The notes beneath the pieces were generated by a model. That model was not told the origin of the DNA. It made no database searches and saw only the letters and a program-made list of their open reading frames with translations. The position numbers and the translations under genes are program-made. From positions 1 to 43,592 of the forward strand of contig USCU01000001.1 in assembly GCA_900553335.1 (NCBI GenBank): DNA of 43,592 nt, written 5' to 3'. Below are positions 23,782 to 31,967 of this stretch, in pieces (positions within the stretch are counted from its first letter, which is position 1; the number at the start of each line of letters is the position of its first letter). Origin of the DNA: an uncultured Ruminococcus sp. (GTDB lineage Bacteria > Bacillota > Clostridia > Oscillospirales > Ruminococcaceae).

Positions 23782-24036
23782 CTAAGAAAGATATTTTTTT
23801 GTATACTCTGTCTGCTCAAATGAAACTTTTCCGTCATTTATAGAAATTTTGAGTACTATCGGAGCAGGTGTTTCATCTGTCAATCCATTTTTTCCTTTTT
23901 CGGGGTCGTGATATTGTAACCATATATCATTTTTTCCCCAACATTGAGGAAGCCTTTTTGCTTTTGCAAAGTCAAGAGAATTTTCTATGCAATACCTTTC
24001 AATTTCTTTTTCATATTTAGAAAACAATTTACACAT
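23782..24036 (-). CDS. Small protein downstream of MuF toxin-like gene, candidate immunity protein
   Basis: An 84-residue soluble protein: a helical start (MCKLFSKYEKEIERYCIEN, then SLDFAKAKRLPQCW), GKNDIWLQYHDPEKGKNG, and C-terminal strands (APIVLKISINDGKVSFEQTEYTKKYL). I do not recognise a family. The start at 24036 follows AAGGAG by eight bases and lies two bases after the MuF gene's stop. In polymorphic toxin loci the gene right after the toxin normally encodes its immunity protein, and terminators follow it here. It is AT-rich like the toxin end of its neighbour. The immunity role is inference. Confidence 0.7.
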   Translation of the reverse strand: MCKLFSKYEKEIERYCIENSLDFAKAKRLPQCWGKNDIWLQYHDPEKGKNGLTDETPAPIVLKISINDGKVSFEQTEYTKKYLS

Positions 24037-24037
24037 A

Positions 24038-25735
24038 TCACTCACTCCTTTTTTCAAATGTTCTAAAATCACCTTTTGAGTTATAAACAACGGCATTGTT
24101 TTGTTTAAAGCAATTTAAAATAGAATAATCACCATCTGACGGTTGCATACACAAAAAGTCCATTCCCGGATGAGTATGACCACTCCACTTATATCCTAAC
24201 TCAGCAAGCTTTTTGGCATCATCAACGCTTATATTTACCATTTTTTCGTTGCCGCGAATTATAAGCCTTTCTTCGCCTTTTGTAAACATAGCAAACTCTT
24301 TACCGGTGCTAGCAGTAAATGCTGACAAATCAGCCATATTTATAGACTTCTTTTTTACAATAATACGACTGTCAAAGTCAGGGAGCTTATCAAGTATAAT
24401 CTTTTGCCTATTGTTCAAATCAATGCCAAATGTCAATATAGCATTAGGGTTTCCCTTTCCTGTATTTCTCTGCTCTATGGGCAATTCAATAGGCTTTTCA
24501 ATCGAGGCAATAGTCATATTATCCTCTCCCTTTAGTTTCATTATACCACTTTTACTCTGATTGTCAACAGATTTCACAGTTGTTTCATTACTGTAAACCT
24601 TCTCCCTGCCATAATCTCTTTTAAGCACGTCGGAATGCTCGTTCACAAACTCTCTCAGCTCTTTTTGCGCCGCTCTGAGGTCTGCTTTGGCATTTTTGAT
24701 ATTATCGGTATCTGTGCAGCCGTTTACAAAACGCTTTGCTTTACGCACTTTATTTTCAAGTCGGCGCTGCTGGGCTTCAAGTCCTGCATTTTTCTTTACC
24801 GTTTCGGCATTTAACGGCTTCGGGACAGACGTTATACCGTCAATGTAAATTGACATCGAATGCCGACAGTTCGGGTGAAATAATCCCTCTGTTATCGCAA
24901 CGGACAAAAGCGTAAACCATTTGCCGCAATAGTTTGATTTTCCCTTATCGCCGTAGGTTTCACCGTTCCAAACAGTAAAAACATCGTCAATATAAACTTT
25001 GCCCTGCCAAGGCAGACAAGTTTCGCTGCAAGCGTCATACTGAGATATAAGCACCGTATCATAACCAAGCTCAGCGAATTGTTTTGCCTGCCCCTGAAGT
25101 GATGCTCTTGCCGATGTCGTCCTGAGTGCCATTCTCACATAATCAGCAATATTTACACGCCTTCCGTTTTTATATTCGATACAGTTTATACCCTTGTCAA
25201 GAAACTCCCTTGTAGCCTCGTCTATTGCCTTTCGAAGCGGCATAGAACCTGTACCCATTGCGAGCTGTACACGATTAAGCGTTTGACGATAAACGTCGTC
25301 GATCATTCTTAGCGCCGCCGAAGATACATTTTTCTCAAGCTGTGTCATGTCCGACATAAGAGCGTTCATCTTGTTTTCATTTATGCCGAAAAAATTGTCC
25401 GTTGTTACAAGATCATCTGCCGTTGATTCGGGAACAATCAGCTTAAGCTCTTCAAGCTGACTTGTGACTAAATCTGCTCCCTCTTTAAACTGCTCTCGCA
25501 TGAGTTCTTCCGTCTCCGCTTCAACGATCGGACTGTAATCATTCAGAATGTTTATATTCTCTCGGCGAAACTTATCCATATTTCTGAGCTTTTCAGCCTG
25601 CCATGCAGTCCAGTTAAAGCCTTCCTGCTTTTCTTGTTCTCTGTGCAGATTCAGATTACGTTTAAGAGAAGCTATGAGCCTTAACTCCAGTTCCTCAAAA
25701 AGCTTTGATATATCGCTAAATTTCAGCAAGCTCAT
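24038..25735 (-). CDS. MuF-type minor head protein with C-terminal JAMM/JAB-like domain
   Basis: A 565-residue protein (numbered here with the frame's first GTG as 1). Residues 1-305 are the phage head part; the MuF core is at about 195-300, with conserved C236 and C241 (DACSETCLPWQGKVY), GKWFTLL and LFHPNCRHSM. These proteins sit near the portal and are ejected or structural. A helical spacer (320-380) follows, then a distinct AT-rich extension (about 405-566). It contains E481 (GKEFAMF), H521 and H523 (SGHTHPG), S534 and D537 (PSDGD): the metal-binding pattern of JAMM/JAB metallopeptidases, H-x-H-x10-S-x2-D. MuF proteins with swapped C-terminal toxins are known from temperate phages of Firmicutes. 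The following gene may be the immunity partner. Confidence 0.82.
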   Translation of the reverse strand: MSLLKFSDISKLFEELELRLIASLKRNLNLHREQEKQEGFNWTAWQAEKLRNMDKFRRENINILNDYSPIVEAETEELMREQFKEGADLVTSQLEELKLIVPESTADDLVTTDNFFGINENKMNALMSDMTQLEKNVSSAALRMIDDVYRQTLNRVQLAMGTGSMPLRKAIDEATREFLDKGINCIEYKNGRRVNIADYVRMALRTTSARASLQGQAKQFAELGYDTVLISQYDACSETCLPWQGKVYIDDVFTVWNGETYGDKGKSNYCGKWFTLLSVAITEGLFHPNCRHSMSIYIDGITSVPKPLNAETVKKNAGLEAQQRRLENKVRKAKRFVNGCTDTDNIKNAKADLRAAQKELREFVNEHSDVLKRDYGREKVYSNETTVKSVDNQSKSGIMKLKGEDNMTIASIEKPIELPIEQRNTGKGNPNAILTFGIDLNNRQKIILDKLPDFDSRIIVKKKSINMADLSAFTASTGKEFAMFTKGEERLIIRGNEKMVNISVDDAKKLAELGYKWSGHTHPGMDFLCMQPSDGDYSILNCFKQNNAVVYNSKGDFRTFEKRSE

Positions 25736-27194
25736 CACCTACCGAGCTTATCTCACCGTCTATCAATCCCTTTTCGGTTCTGATACGGTTTACCTCTTCG
25801 GCTTTCCACTCATCGTCTTTAGACGATCCCCATAATTCTTCAACCTGAGTTTTTACAGACATAATGCCATAGGTGCTTGCCTTGCCGACCGTTTCCACTC
25901 TGCTGTCAAAGTCAGGTGCGCCGTACTCGCCGAAAGAAACGGTTATCTCATTGCAGTTCTGCGGCGCTTTGCCGTTCATGTTATCGTATGTATAAAGTAT
26001 TGCTTCAATGAGCTTCGGCAACGCCTTTTCAAGCACGCCCGTTATAGTGTTTCTCGTATTGCCTGTAACATCTTTCTTCTCTCGCTGTGCGTCAGCCGAC
26101 GACATCTTTCCGACATCTATTCCGAGCGTTGCAGGCGAAACAAGCCCCTGCAAGCACATGAGCATTGCGTTTGTATACGAACTGAAAAAAGCTTCGTATT
26201 TTATATCAGGCTGTACAACCTCTATCTTTGGCGTTGCGCCCTCAACTTCGGGAAAATCAGTCGTTATATAGCTGTTGCCGAATTTATTTGGAGCGCCGAG
26301 AGTTCCGTTTTGGGGATTCCTCGGTATCATAGATTCGGGAATATACTGCTTGACACGTCCTGCCCTCAGAGCGTCCCACCATTGCGACACGACCTCATCG
26401 AGTGCGTCAAAGCAATCTGACTTTCCGCCGTCAAATATCGATTTACCCCGTCCGATATGCTTTTTGTTGTCGTAGAATTTGATAGGTACAGCCATGATGT
26501 AATCACCGTTAAATTCTACAAGCGGCTTTATTCCCTCAAGCTGTTCTATCGTGTTAAGCGGTACTTCGGAGCCGTTGTCGTTGTACAACTTACTTTCAAT
26601 AAAGCCTTTTCCGTATCTTTCATACAAAACATATCGCTTGTGCTTTTTGGCATAAACCGTTTTAAAAATAACGGCGGTTATAATTCCTCTCGACTGCTCA
26701 TATTCAACTTTATCTGCGCCGACAAATTCGACAATCGGATAATATGATAAGTCTGTATCAACAGAAATCTTAAAAGCTCCGTCACCGTCAACAAGCGTAT
26801 CTACTACAGCCTTGCCGACAAGGCTTTCAAAATCAATCGTCTCTGATATTTCTTCCCACTCTGTACGGTCTACGTCTACTACGTCAAGATCGGATTTAAC
26901 GATATATGCAAGCGTGTCAGCTATAACAGCAGGAAGTCCGCTATGTATTTTACGCATCGGGTCATTTATGTTCTGCGGAACACTCTCCCAAAATCTTGTT
27001 TTATCGCCGTATTTATTGAGCTGTTTGTAGAATTGATAGAGTTCGTCTGCATCGCCCCTGTACCAAAGTCTTGCCCTTATGACTTCCGTGTCAAATGTCG
27101 TACTTTCCATAAGTGTTATGCTCTGATTGCTTGCAGGAATAACATTCAGCCAATTAAGTACCATTTTTCTTATCTTCTCTCCTATCCTACTCAA
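25716..27194 (-). CDS. Portal protein, SPP1 gp6-like
   Basis: A 492-residue protein forming the dodecameric gate in the capsid vertex through which DNA passes. The pattern matches SPP1-type portals: AVIADTLAYIVKSDLDV near 90, LVGKAVVDTLVDGDGAFKI, PIVEFVGADKVEYEQ, GKSIFDG..DCFDALDEVVSQWWDALRAGRVKQYIPE, then MLMCLQGLVSPATLGID and ADAQREKKDVTGNTRNTI. The length is typical. The TTG start at 27194 has GGAG eight bases upstream and overlaps the terminase end by eight bases; ATG at 27164 is the alternative. Stands between large terminase and MuF genes, as expected. Confidence 0.92.
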   Translation of the reverse strand: MSRIGEKIRKMVLNWLNVIPASNQSITLMESTTFDTEVIRARLWYRGDADELYQFYKQLNKYGDKTRFWESVPQNINDPMRKIHSGLPAVIADTLAYIVKSDLDVVDVDRTEWEEISETIDFESLVGKAVVDTLVDGDGAFKISVDTDLSYYPIVEFVGADKVEYEQSRGIITAVIFKTVYAKKHKRYVLYERYGKGFIESKLYNDNGSEVPLNTIEQLEGIKPLVEFNGDYIMAVPIKFYDNKKHIGRGKSIFDGGKSDCFDALDEVVSQWWDALRAGRVKQYIPESMIPRNPQNGTLGAPNKFGNSYITTDFPEVEGATPKIEVVQPDIKYEAFFSSYTNAMLMCLQGLVSPATLGIDVGKMSSADAQREKKDVTGNTRNTITGVLEKALPKLIEAILYTYDNMNGKAPQNCNEITVSFGEYGAPDFDSRVETVGKASTYGIMSVKTQVEELWGSSKDDEWKAEEVNRIRTEKGLIDGEISSVGDELAEI

Positions 27195-28524
27195 TTTTTA
27201 CACTCCCTATTTTGCCCTTGTGCGGCAGCCATGCGTATTGATTAGCGTTAATGCAATGATCATGACCGTCTTCAGGTTCATATTTATCCTCTTTCCAACT
27301 GTATATATTTAACTCTGCTATGTAGTTTTTACAGCTTTCAAGTATTAAAAAATCGCCCGAAGCCATCCAAGCAGACTGGAGGTGTATTCGGTCGATTATT
27401 TTTGTCTTTTTAAATGCAGGAATAAAGTTATATACACAGCCTGTCAAACGCTTGTACTTTCGGCATTCGGTAATAGTCGCTTGGTCTGCACTGTCGATAT
27501 ACACGTCTCTTGCATAACCCCATATCTGACGATTAGCTTCAAGGAATCTCACAAACTCAGGCGGAATGTCCGACGGAGAAAGCGGTATTTTCAAATCCCT
27601 GTTGTTATATACTCTTTCGTCAAGCGTTACGCATTTTCTGTCAAATGTTATGCCGACGAATATAAACGATATAGTATCGGGCGAACTCGTGGAGTAAGCC
27701 GTATCAAGAGCCGCCGAAAAACGCACAAAATCAAGCTTTTTAGCTTGCTTAAAAGTAATTACATTCTTATCCTCAAGATTAAATACAAGTCCTGTAGCAC
27801 GTCCTCTAAGCCCTAAAATCTTATTTTTATAAAGCTTAGTGCCTTTAGGCGCTGACTGAATTTTTTTGTCAATATCAGCTTGCGTCAAACTCAAATTATC
27901 CCGAAAAGAAAAGAACCAGTACCGCCAATTCGGTACAGGCTCTTCTTTAAGCTCCTGCATTATTTCTTTTGGAACGTCCGCCGCATATTTCTTATACGGT
28001 CGGGAACGGTTTATAAACTCTTTATACACAGGCAAGCTCGGATCATCGGGATTAAGTGTTGCCATAAGGTAATCATTTCGAGTTGAAATCTCACGGACAA
28101 ACTCAATATCCGCCGTGTTGATCTCATCAATAAGCACACAACCGAACTGCGAACCTAAAACATTTTCCCACTTGTCCTTGTTGTCGTAGCCGAGAACATA
28201 TATTATCTTGCCCTCAAATTTGATATGCGGCAGTTTGTTATCCTTATCGCCGTTGCCGAAATACCCAGCGTTTCGGTGCAGATCGAGTATGCCGTTGTCC
28301 TGCTGAATTATATTTTTCTCGGCAACTCCCGTTGTCTTGCTTGCGATAATATGAAGCTTCTTAGGACTTGCCGAAACCATACGCATAAACTTTATACCTG
28401 CGCCGACGGTTGTTTTGCCTGAAGCTGTTGTTCCCTCAAGGAAGTCCGCCGAAACATTTTTGACCGAGTTTATAAAGTCAATATACTTTTGCGAAAGAGG
28501 AAAGCTACTCGTCAAGCCCCTCAC
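27187..28524 (-). CDS. terL: Terminase large subunit
   Basis: A 445-residue packaging motor. The ATPase part has Walker A at 31-38 (GTTASGKT) and Walker B near 129-134 (CVLIDE), followed by the coupling motif MATLNPD. The nuclease part has acidic residues in ALDTAYSTSSPDT, the DVYIDSADQATI strand and EDGHDHCINANQYAW, as in RNase H-like terminase nucleases. It translocates phage DNA into the procapsid and cuts it. The apparent start is GTG at 28524 overlapping the small subunit by 20 bases; a nearby TTG at 28515 is an alternative. Order terS-terL-portal is standard. Confidence 0.93.
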   Translation of the reverse strand: MRGLTSSFPLSQKYIDFINSVKNVSADFLEGTTASGKTTVGAGIKFMRMVSASPKKLHIIASKTTGVAEKNIIQQDNGILDLHRNAGYFGNGDKDNKLPHIKFEGKIIYVLGYDNKDKWENVLGSQFGCVLIDEINTADIEFVREISTRNDYLMATLNPDDPSLPVYKEFINRSRPYKKYAADVPKEIMQELKEEPVPNWRYWFFSFRDNLSLTQADIDKKIQSAPKGTKLYKNKILGLRGRATGLVFNLEDKNVITFKQAKKLDFVRFSAALDTAYSTSSPDTISFIFVGITFDRKCVTLDERVYNNRDLKIPLSPSDIPPEFVRFLEANRQIWGYARDVYIDSADQATITECRKYKRLTGCVYNFIPAFKKTKIIDRIHLQSAWMASGDFLILESCKNYIAELNIYSWKEDKYEPEDGHDHCINANQYAWLPHKGKIGSVKIE

Positions 28525-28888
28525 CGCCTATTTGTTTAAACACATCGGAAAGCTTGCTTGAAGTCTTAACCGTTGTATCGACTTTGACCGTATACTCTCC
28601 CGTCATTTTGTTAAGCGTATCAACTGCACGAATGCGGTCAGCCGGAGAGTTACCCTTATTGTTTGCAATATCGGAAAGCATTGCCTGACGTTCTTTTGCC
28701 GTTAAAATACGCTCGTCCTGCGCTTTTTCCGATAATTCTTTTATGTATTCGGCAACCTCCACATTTCTCAACATATTATCTGTTCTGTGCGTTGCGTAAC
28801 TGTCGCTGTATCCTGCTTTGATTGCACTTTGAGCGGCGTTACCGCTCTGTGCGTAATATTCTGCAAATTTCTTTTGTCTTGCTGTCAC
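28505..28888 (-). CDS. terS: Terminase small subunit
   Basis: A 127-residue DNA-recognition subunit of the Terminase_2 family. The start MTARQKKFAEYYAQSGNAAQSAIKAGYS is the family hallmark (helix-turn-helix that binds the packaging site), followed by DNMLRNVEVAEYIKEL and a helical middle. It is read from GTG with AAAGGA ten bases upstream. A palindrome GGTGTCACC lies between the ribosome binding site and the start, in the region where packaging sites often lie. First gene of the packaging module. Confidence 0.92.
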   Translation of the reverse strand: MTARQKKFAEYYAQSGNAAQSAIKAGYSDSYATHRTDNMLRNVEVAEYIKELSEKAQDERILTAKERQAMLSDIANNKGNSPADRIRAVDTLNKMTGEYTVKVDTTVKTSSKLSDVFKQIGGEGLDE

Positions 28889-28946
28889 GGTGACACCGTC
28901 CTTTCTAAAGTTTGAGTATAAGAAATATACTGATAAAACAAAGCTT

Positions 28947-29576
28947 TTAACTACTCTTTATATATCTAATTAAAACATTTTCAATATTTTCAATCAATGG
29001 ATTTATGTCGTAATTTCGGTACTTCTCATTTATTTTGCTTTCACTTAATATGCAAATTGCCCCTATGTTTTTGTTTTGTTCTCTTAAAGTATAATATATA
29101 GATGTTCCAAAATTACCATTATACCATTCCGCGTGAAAAGATTTATCATATGGACTTTCTCCATTTATATACACATATGTTTTTATGCCAATATCACCAC
29201 AAGACTCCACTTTGCTTAACATAAGAGGTGTTGGACAATTGACAGGTGATGTATATATGGTTATATACTCATTACTTTCTTCAATGTATTTTCTTAAAAT
29301 GATTTTAATACTATCATTTTCAGAATTTTTATCTTGTAGCATTTTCTTATAAACTTCTTTAAACACATTGATAAATGTATCCAATTCATATTTCGACATA
29401 CTTTCTACATTTTGATTACTCATAAAATTAACAGCATTTAAATAGTTCATTTGTAAATCTTTAAGCCCTATTCGTTTTTTATTGATTTGTTTAATCATGC
29501 TAATTACAGAAGGTATCATTATCCCAAGTAAGGCAAGAGATATTACTGTCATTATATTATCTATACTCATACTCAT
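28947..29576 (-). CDS. Cargo membrane protein with C-terminal GAF-like domain
   Basis: A 209-residue protein from ATG 29576 (GTG at 29582 and ATG at 29570 are alternatives). One transmembrane helix at about 6-24 (IMTVISLALLGIMIPSVISM) is followed by a helical linker (KDLQMNYLNAVNFMS ... YELDTFINVFKEVYKKML). The domain from about 95 to 205 has alternating strands and the GAF-like end ...FGTSIYYTLREQNKNIGAICILSES. GAF domains bind small molecules; the ligand is unknown. Much more AT-rich than the phage genes around it. The end overlaps nothing and it is separated from terS by about 60 bases. Coupled to the upstream membrane protein by a 20-base overlap. Confidence 0.65.
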   Translation of the reverse strand: MSMSIDNIMTVISLALLGIMIPSVISMIKQINKKRIGLKDLQMNYLNAVNFMSNQNVESMSKYELDTFINVFKEVYKKMLQDKNSENDSIKIILRKYIEESNEYITIYTSPVNCPTPLMLSKVESCGDIGIKTYVYINGESPYDKSFHAEWYNGNFGTSIYYTLREQNKNIGAICILSESKINEKYRNYDINPLIENIENVLIRYIKSS

Positions 29577-30051
29577 CCTCACCTTCCTCTATTGAATTTG
29601 CAAAAGTACAAAATATAGAGTATCTACATATGTAAATTGACACTATTAGTATACTTGTAGTTGAAATTAAATTTGTTATAAGTTTAGTATTGTGTGTTCT
29701 AACTAAAGCATAAAACAATGTCTGGATAACAATAATAAATAAGCATAAACATCTACATAAACTAAGTGAATCAGATTTTTCTTTTTTATATTTTTGCGCC
29801 TCCATTAAATCTAATGTTGATGGTATAGTTAAGGAAAATGATAATAATATAAGATCACCATTATTAATTACATCTACAATACTAAATCGTCCATCATATC
29901 CATCTGTTATTAGAGTTATAAAGAAAGGAAATACCACTGAAAAACAAGACAATATGAGCCATTTGCGGATTGAACGATTATATTTTTCTCTTTTTTCACC
30001 TTCAAAAATATAGTTATTTTCGTACTTCTTATAAAAATTTAAAACTTTCAT
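29557..30051 (-). CDS. Cargo protein with four predicted membrane helices
   Basis: A 164-residue membrane protein of unknown family. A charged N-terminus (YEKKYENN... EGEKREKYNRSIRKW) precedes four hydrophobic segments: about 32-50 (LILSCFSVVFPFFITLIT), 65-80 (GDLILLSFSLTIPSTL), 98-118 (LCRCLCLFIIVIQTLFYALV) and 125-145 (LITNLISTTSILIVSIYICRY). An acidic tail ends in EGEDEYEYR. The base composition is strongly AT-rich. It has its own promoter (30205-30232) and a long leader with the hairpin upstream. Cotranscribed with the GAF-like gene. Small 4-helix proteins paired with a ligand-binding protein occur in several anti-phage systems, but no motif proves that here. Confidence 0.65.
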   Translation of the reverse strand: MKVLNFYKKYENNYIFEGEKREKYNRSIRKWLILSCFSVVFPFFITLITDGYDGRFSIVDVINNGDLILLSFSLTIPSTLDLMEAQKYKKEKSDSLSLCRCLCLFIIVIQTLFYALVRTHNTKLITNLISTTSILIVSIYICRYSIFCTFANSIEEGEDEYEYR

Positions 30052-30099
30052 TAATCCATCCTCAAAATATAAATCATCATATTAAATTAATATTATTAA

Positions 30100-30174
30100 T
30101 TAAGAAGATATGATACACCAACATATATATTTTAAATAATAAATCTTAGAAGCAAAAAATATTATAAATTTCAT
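30100..30174 (-). CDS. Possible 24-residue leader peptide
   Basis: ATG at 30174 with GGGG six bases upstream opens a frame reading MKFIIFFASKIYYLKYICWC then IISS and TAA at 30100-30102. It lies in the leader of the cargo membrane protein gene. The hydrophobic makeup may simply reflect the AT-rich strand. Low confidence. Confidence 0.25.
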   Translation of the reverse strand: MKFIIFFASKIYYLKYICWCIISS

Positions 30175-30204
30175 ATTTTTCCCCAATCATCATAATATAA
30201 TACA

Positions 30205-30232
30205 ATAATAGCATGAATCTTACAAAAAACAA
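30205..30232 (-). promoter_or_regulatory. Promoter of the AT-rich cargo pair
   Basis: On the minus strand TTGTTT (30232-30227), 16 bases, then TATTAT (30210-30205) with an extended TGC just before it. The leader to the start codon at 30051 is about 145 bases, AT-rich and otherwise without recognisable structure. It gives the pair expression independent of the late operon, as expected for lysogenic cargo. Confidence 0.6.
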
Positions 30233-30276
30233 CCTGTTTCAGCGTATATTTTATCGACCGTTTTCGACAAAACATT

Positions 30277-30305
30277 GCCTCCCAAGTGCTTTGCACTCAG
30301 GAGGC
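30277..30305 (-). terminator. Terminator-like hairpin after the late regulator gene
   Basis: GCCTCC (30277-30282) with GGAGGC (30300-30305), continuing inward through AGTGC/GCACT (30285-30289/30293-30297). Two apparent plus-strand mismatches become G-U pairs on the minus strand, giving a continuous 13-pair stem in minus-strand RNA. TTTT follows two bases later. The rest of 30306-30366 holds a separate 8+8 dyad (30316-30323/30334-30341). Confidence 0.6.
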
Positions 30306-30366
30306 GATTTAGAAATATATAGGGATTGGGGGACCTATATACTTTCCTCAGTTTAAATTATAACAC

Positions 30367-30768
30367 TTAAAATCCGCAAAATCCGCAATTTGAAAAATAA
30401 TTTTTTAGTTTATTTATAGGCGTATGCTCTGACCTATACCCCAGCCTCATAGCAATTGCCTGCCAAGACGGAGCTTTTCTGCCGTTTATGTATCGCCATG
30501 AGAGTATCAGCTTGATCTCTCTGTCTTTTACGCTCCTCACAAACTCCTCGATTTCCGACTTGTGCGCCTTAAGCTCCGCCAACCTCGCAAGCTTTGATAC
30601 CGTACCGCCGCTAGGCTTATACCCTTCGATATGTACCGTATGTTTGCTATATGGGAAACGGCTTGCAGACGTAACCGAATCGCCAACGTAAGAATCCTTA
30701 AGCTCGTTTTCTAAATCTTCAATTTCCGCACAAATGCTGCGGTACTGTTTTAATTCAGCCGTTGTCAT
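30367..30768 (-). CDS. ArpU/DUF1492-like late transcription regulator
   Basis: A 133-residue protein. An N-terminal coiled coil (LKQYRSICAEIEDLENELKD) leads to a central loop, a second helix (LARLAELKAHKSEIEEFVRSV) and a C-terminal sigma-4-like helix-turn-helix (KLILSWRYINGRKAPSWQAIAMRLGYRSEHTPINKLKNYF). This matches the ArpU/RinA/DUF1492 group of phage proteins that activate late (packaging) genes from just upstream of the terminase. Here the AT-rich cargo pair has entered between it and terS. It ends in a hairpin at 30277-30305. Confidence 0.82.
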   Translation of the reverse strand: MTTAELKQYRSICAEIEDLENELKDSYVGDSVTSASRFPYSKHTVHIEGYKPSGGTVSKLARLAELKAHKSEIEEFVRSVKDREIKLILSWRYINGRKAPSWQAIAMRLGYRSEHTPINKLKNYFSNCGFCGF

Positions 30769-30828
30769 TTAATCACCTTTCTTTTGCTTCTCTTTCAAAA
30801 TCAAAACCGCTATGTACGCTTGGAACAT

Positions 30829-31296
30829 CTAGTCACCGTCCTCATCCATTTTTGTACCGCAGTATTCGCAGTAATTTGGCAATTCATTCCATTTATTTTT
30901 TGCTTCGGCTGTGCATTTAAATGGCGTGGTACGATCATACCCGCAATAACTGCACAACGCCTCATCGTAACTATACATTATCCATTTCCCATGCCTAACC
31001 TCCTGCACGTTTGCGACAGATTGTGCGTTTTCGGCAATAATGTATTTATCCTTAAATTCATAAATCTCATATCCTTCTTTTGCCCAAAAGCCAAGTTTTT
31101 CTTGTGTGCATTTCACTCGGTCTATTCTCTCGACTTGCGTTTCGCTACGATACAAGTATTCTCCCATAGTGTGAAAAATATCTTTAGTATTTACACCAAC
31201 AATATAAAGTTCATATTTATTGGTAAATATAGAATATTTTCTAACATAAAGAAGATGTGTATACGGGCAGGGCTTTAGTTGTTCGTTATTTTTCAT
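30829..31296 (-). CDS. Phage protein with C-terminal zinc ribbon, unknown
   Basis: A 155-residue early-region protein. The N-terminal half is beta-rich and unrecognised (LYVRKYSIFTNKYELYIVGV); the C-terminal half has two Cys pairs (EALCSYCGY and PNYCEYCGTKM), which can bind one zinc ion. It has an AGGAGAAAT ribosome binding site. The HGKWIMYSYDEALCSYCG stretch resembles a common phage pattern (HGrW..........CS.CG) of proteins with unknown role. It lies between RusA-side genes and the late regulator. Confidence 0.65.
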   Translation of the reverse strand: MKNNEQLKPCPYTHLLYVRKYSIFTNKYELYIVGVNTKDIFHTMGEYLYRSETQVERIDRVKCTQEKLGFWAKEGYEIYEFKDKYIIAENAQSVANVQEVRHGKWIMYSYDEALCSYCGYDRTTPFKCTAEAKNKWNELPNYCEYCGTKMDEDGD

Positions 31297-31314
31297 TTCT
31301 CCTCACGCTCCTTT

Positions 31315-31536
31315 TTACATTTCATGTGTTACCTCCTCAATTTCTTCCAGTCTGCAAATCATAACGCATTCGTGATCTTCAAATCTTTCTGTCAGCTCTG
31401 CTTGATAATAAAACCCTTGTTCACCTCTGCGGATAATACAGCCGGAAAGAATATATTTTGCTTTTTCCAAATACAACTTAGGATTTGTAAACTGTACCGT
31501 CTTGTTTAAATTTTTCTTCACCTGCTCAATCGTCAT
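31315..31536 (-). CDS. Small early phage protein, unknown
   Basis: A 73-residue protein (MTIEQVKKNLNKTVQFTNPKLY ... YILSGCIIRRGEQGFYYQAELTERFEDHECVMICRLEEIEEV). The sequence is beta-rich and has no recognised motif. The start at 31536 was chosen because it shares the ATGA overlap with the RusA stop codon, a sign of translational coupling; the longer frame is unlikely. Confidence 0.6.
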   Translation of the reverse strand: MTIEQVKKNLNKTVQFTNPKLYLEKAKYILSGCIIRRGEQGFYYQAELTERFEDHECVMICRLEEIEEVTHEM

Positions 31537-31925
31537 AGCTTTTCTATCCTCACATAAATCCCTGTAACCTTTGCATAAAACTTCTCGCATACTTCAGAAG
31601 CCACAAGCGCATCATCAAGCCAAAATCTCAAATCGGTCATGCAGTCCTTAAGAAGCTTTTGAAGATTATCCGTGTCGGGTTTAGTGGCTTTATACTCGCC
31701 GTCCTTGTGCTTACCTGTTATCGGGAACAGCCACTTTACAACCAACCTAACACCACAGTAATATGGCTCGGGTATTTTATGTTTGCTGAGATTTGCAGTC
31801 AGCTTCTGCCTTGCGTCCTTAAGTTCGGGCGGATCATAAAATATCGGCTTGCCGTTTTTGACTGTTACCTTGTGTTCCTGATGTGTGACAGTCGGCGGTA
31901 TCATCGGCATAAAAAATTCAGTCAT
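31533..31925 (-). CDS. RusA-family Holliday junction resolvase
   Basis: A 130-residue endonuclease that resolves branched DNA before packaging. The RusA signature is present: KPDTDNLQKLLKD (about 82-94) with D84 and D86, and FWLDDALVAS with D104/D105, plus the N-terminal IPPTVT-type strand. It has a GAGAGGTGA ribosome binding site. It lies just after the primase-helicase gene and a repeat-rich strip that may be the origin. Confidence 0.9.
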   Translation of the reverse strand: MTEFFMPMIPPTVTHQEHKVTVKNGKPIFYDPPELKDARQKLTANLSKHKIPEPYYCGVRLVVKWLFPITGKHKDGEYKATKPDTDNLQKLLKDCMTDLRFWLDDALVASEVCEKFYAKVTGIYVRIEKL

Positions 31926-31967
31926 TGTTTCACCTCTCTCTTGTGCGCCCGTTTATTATTTTCCATA

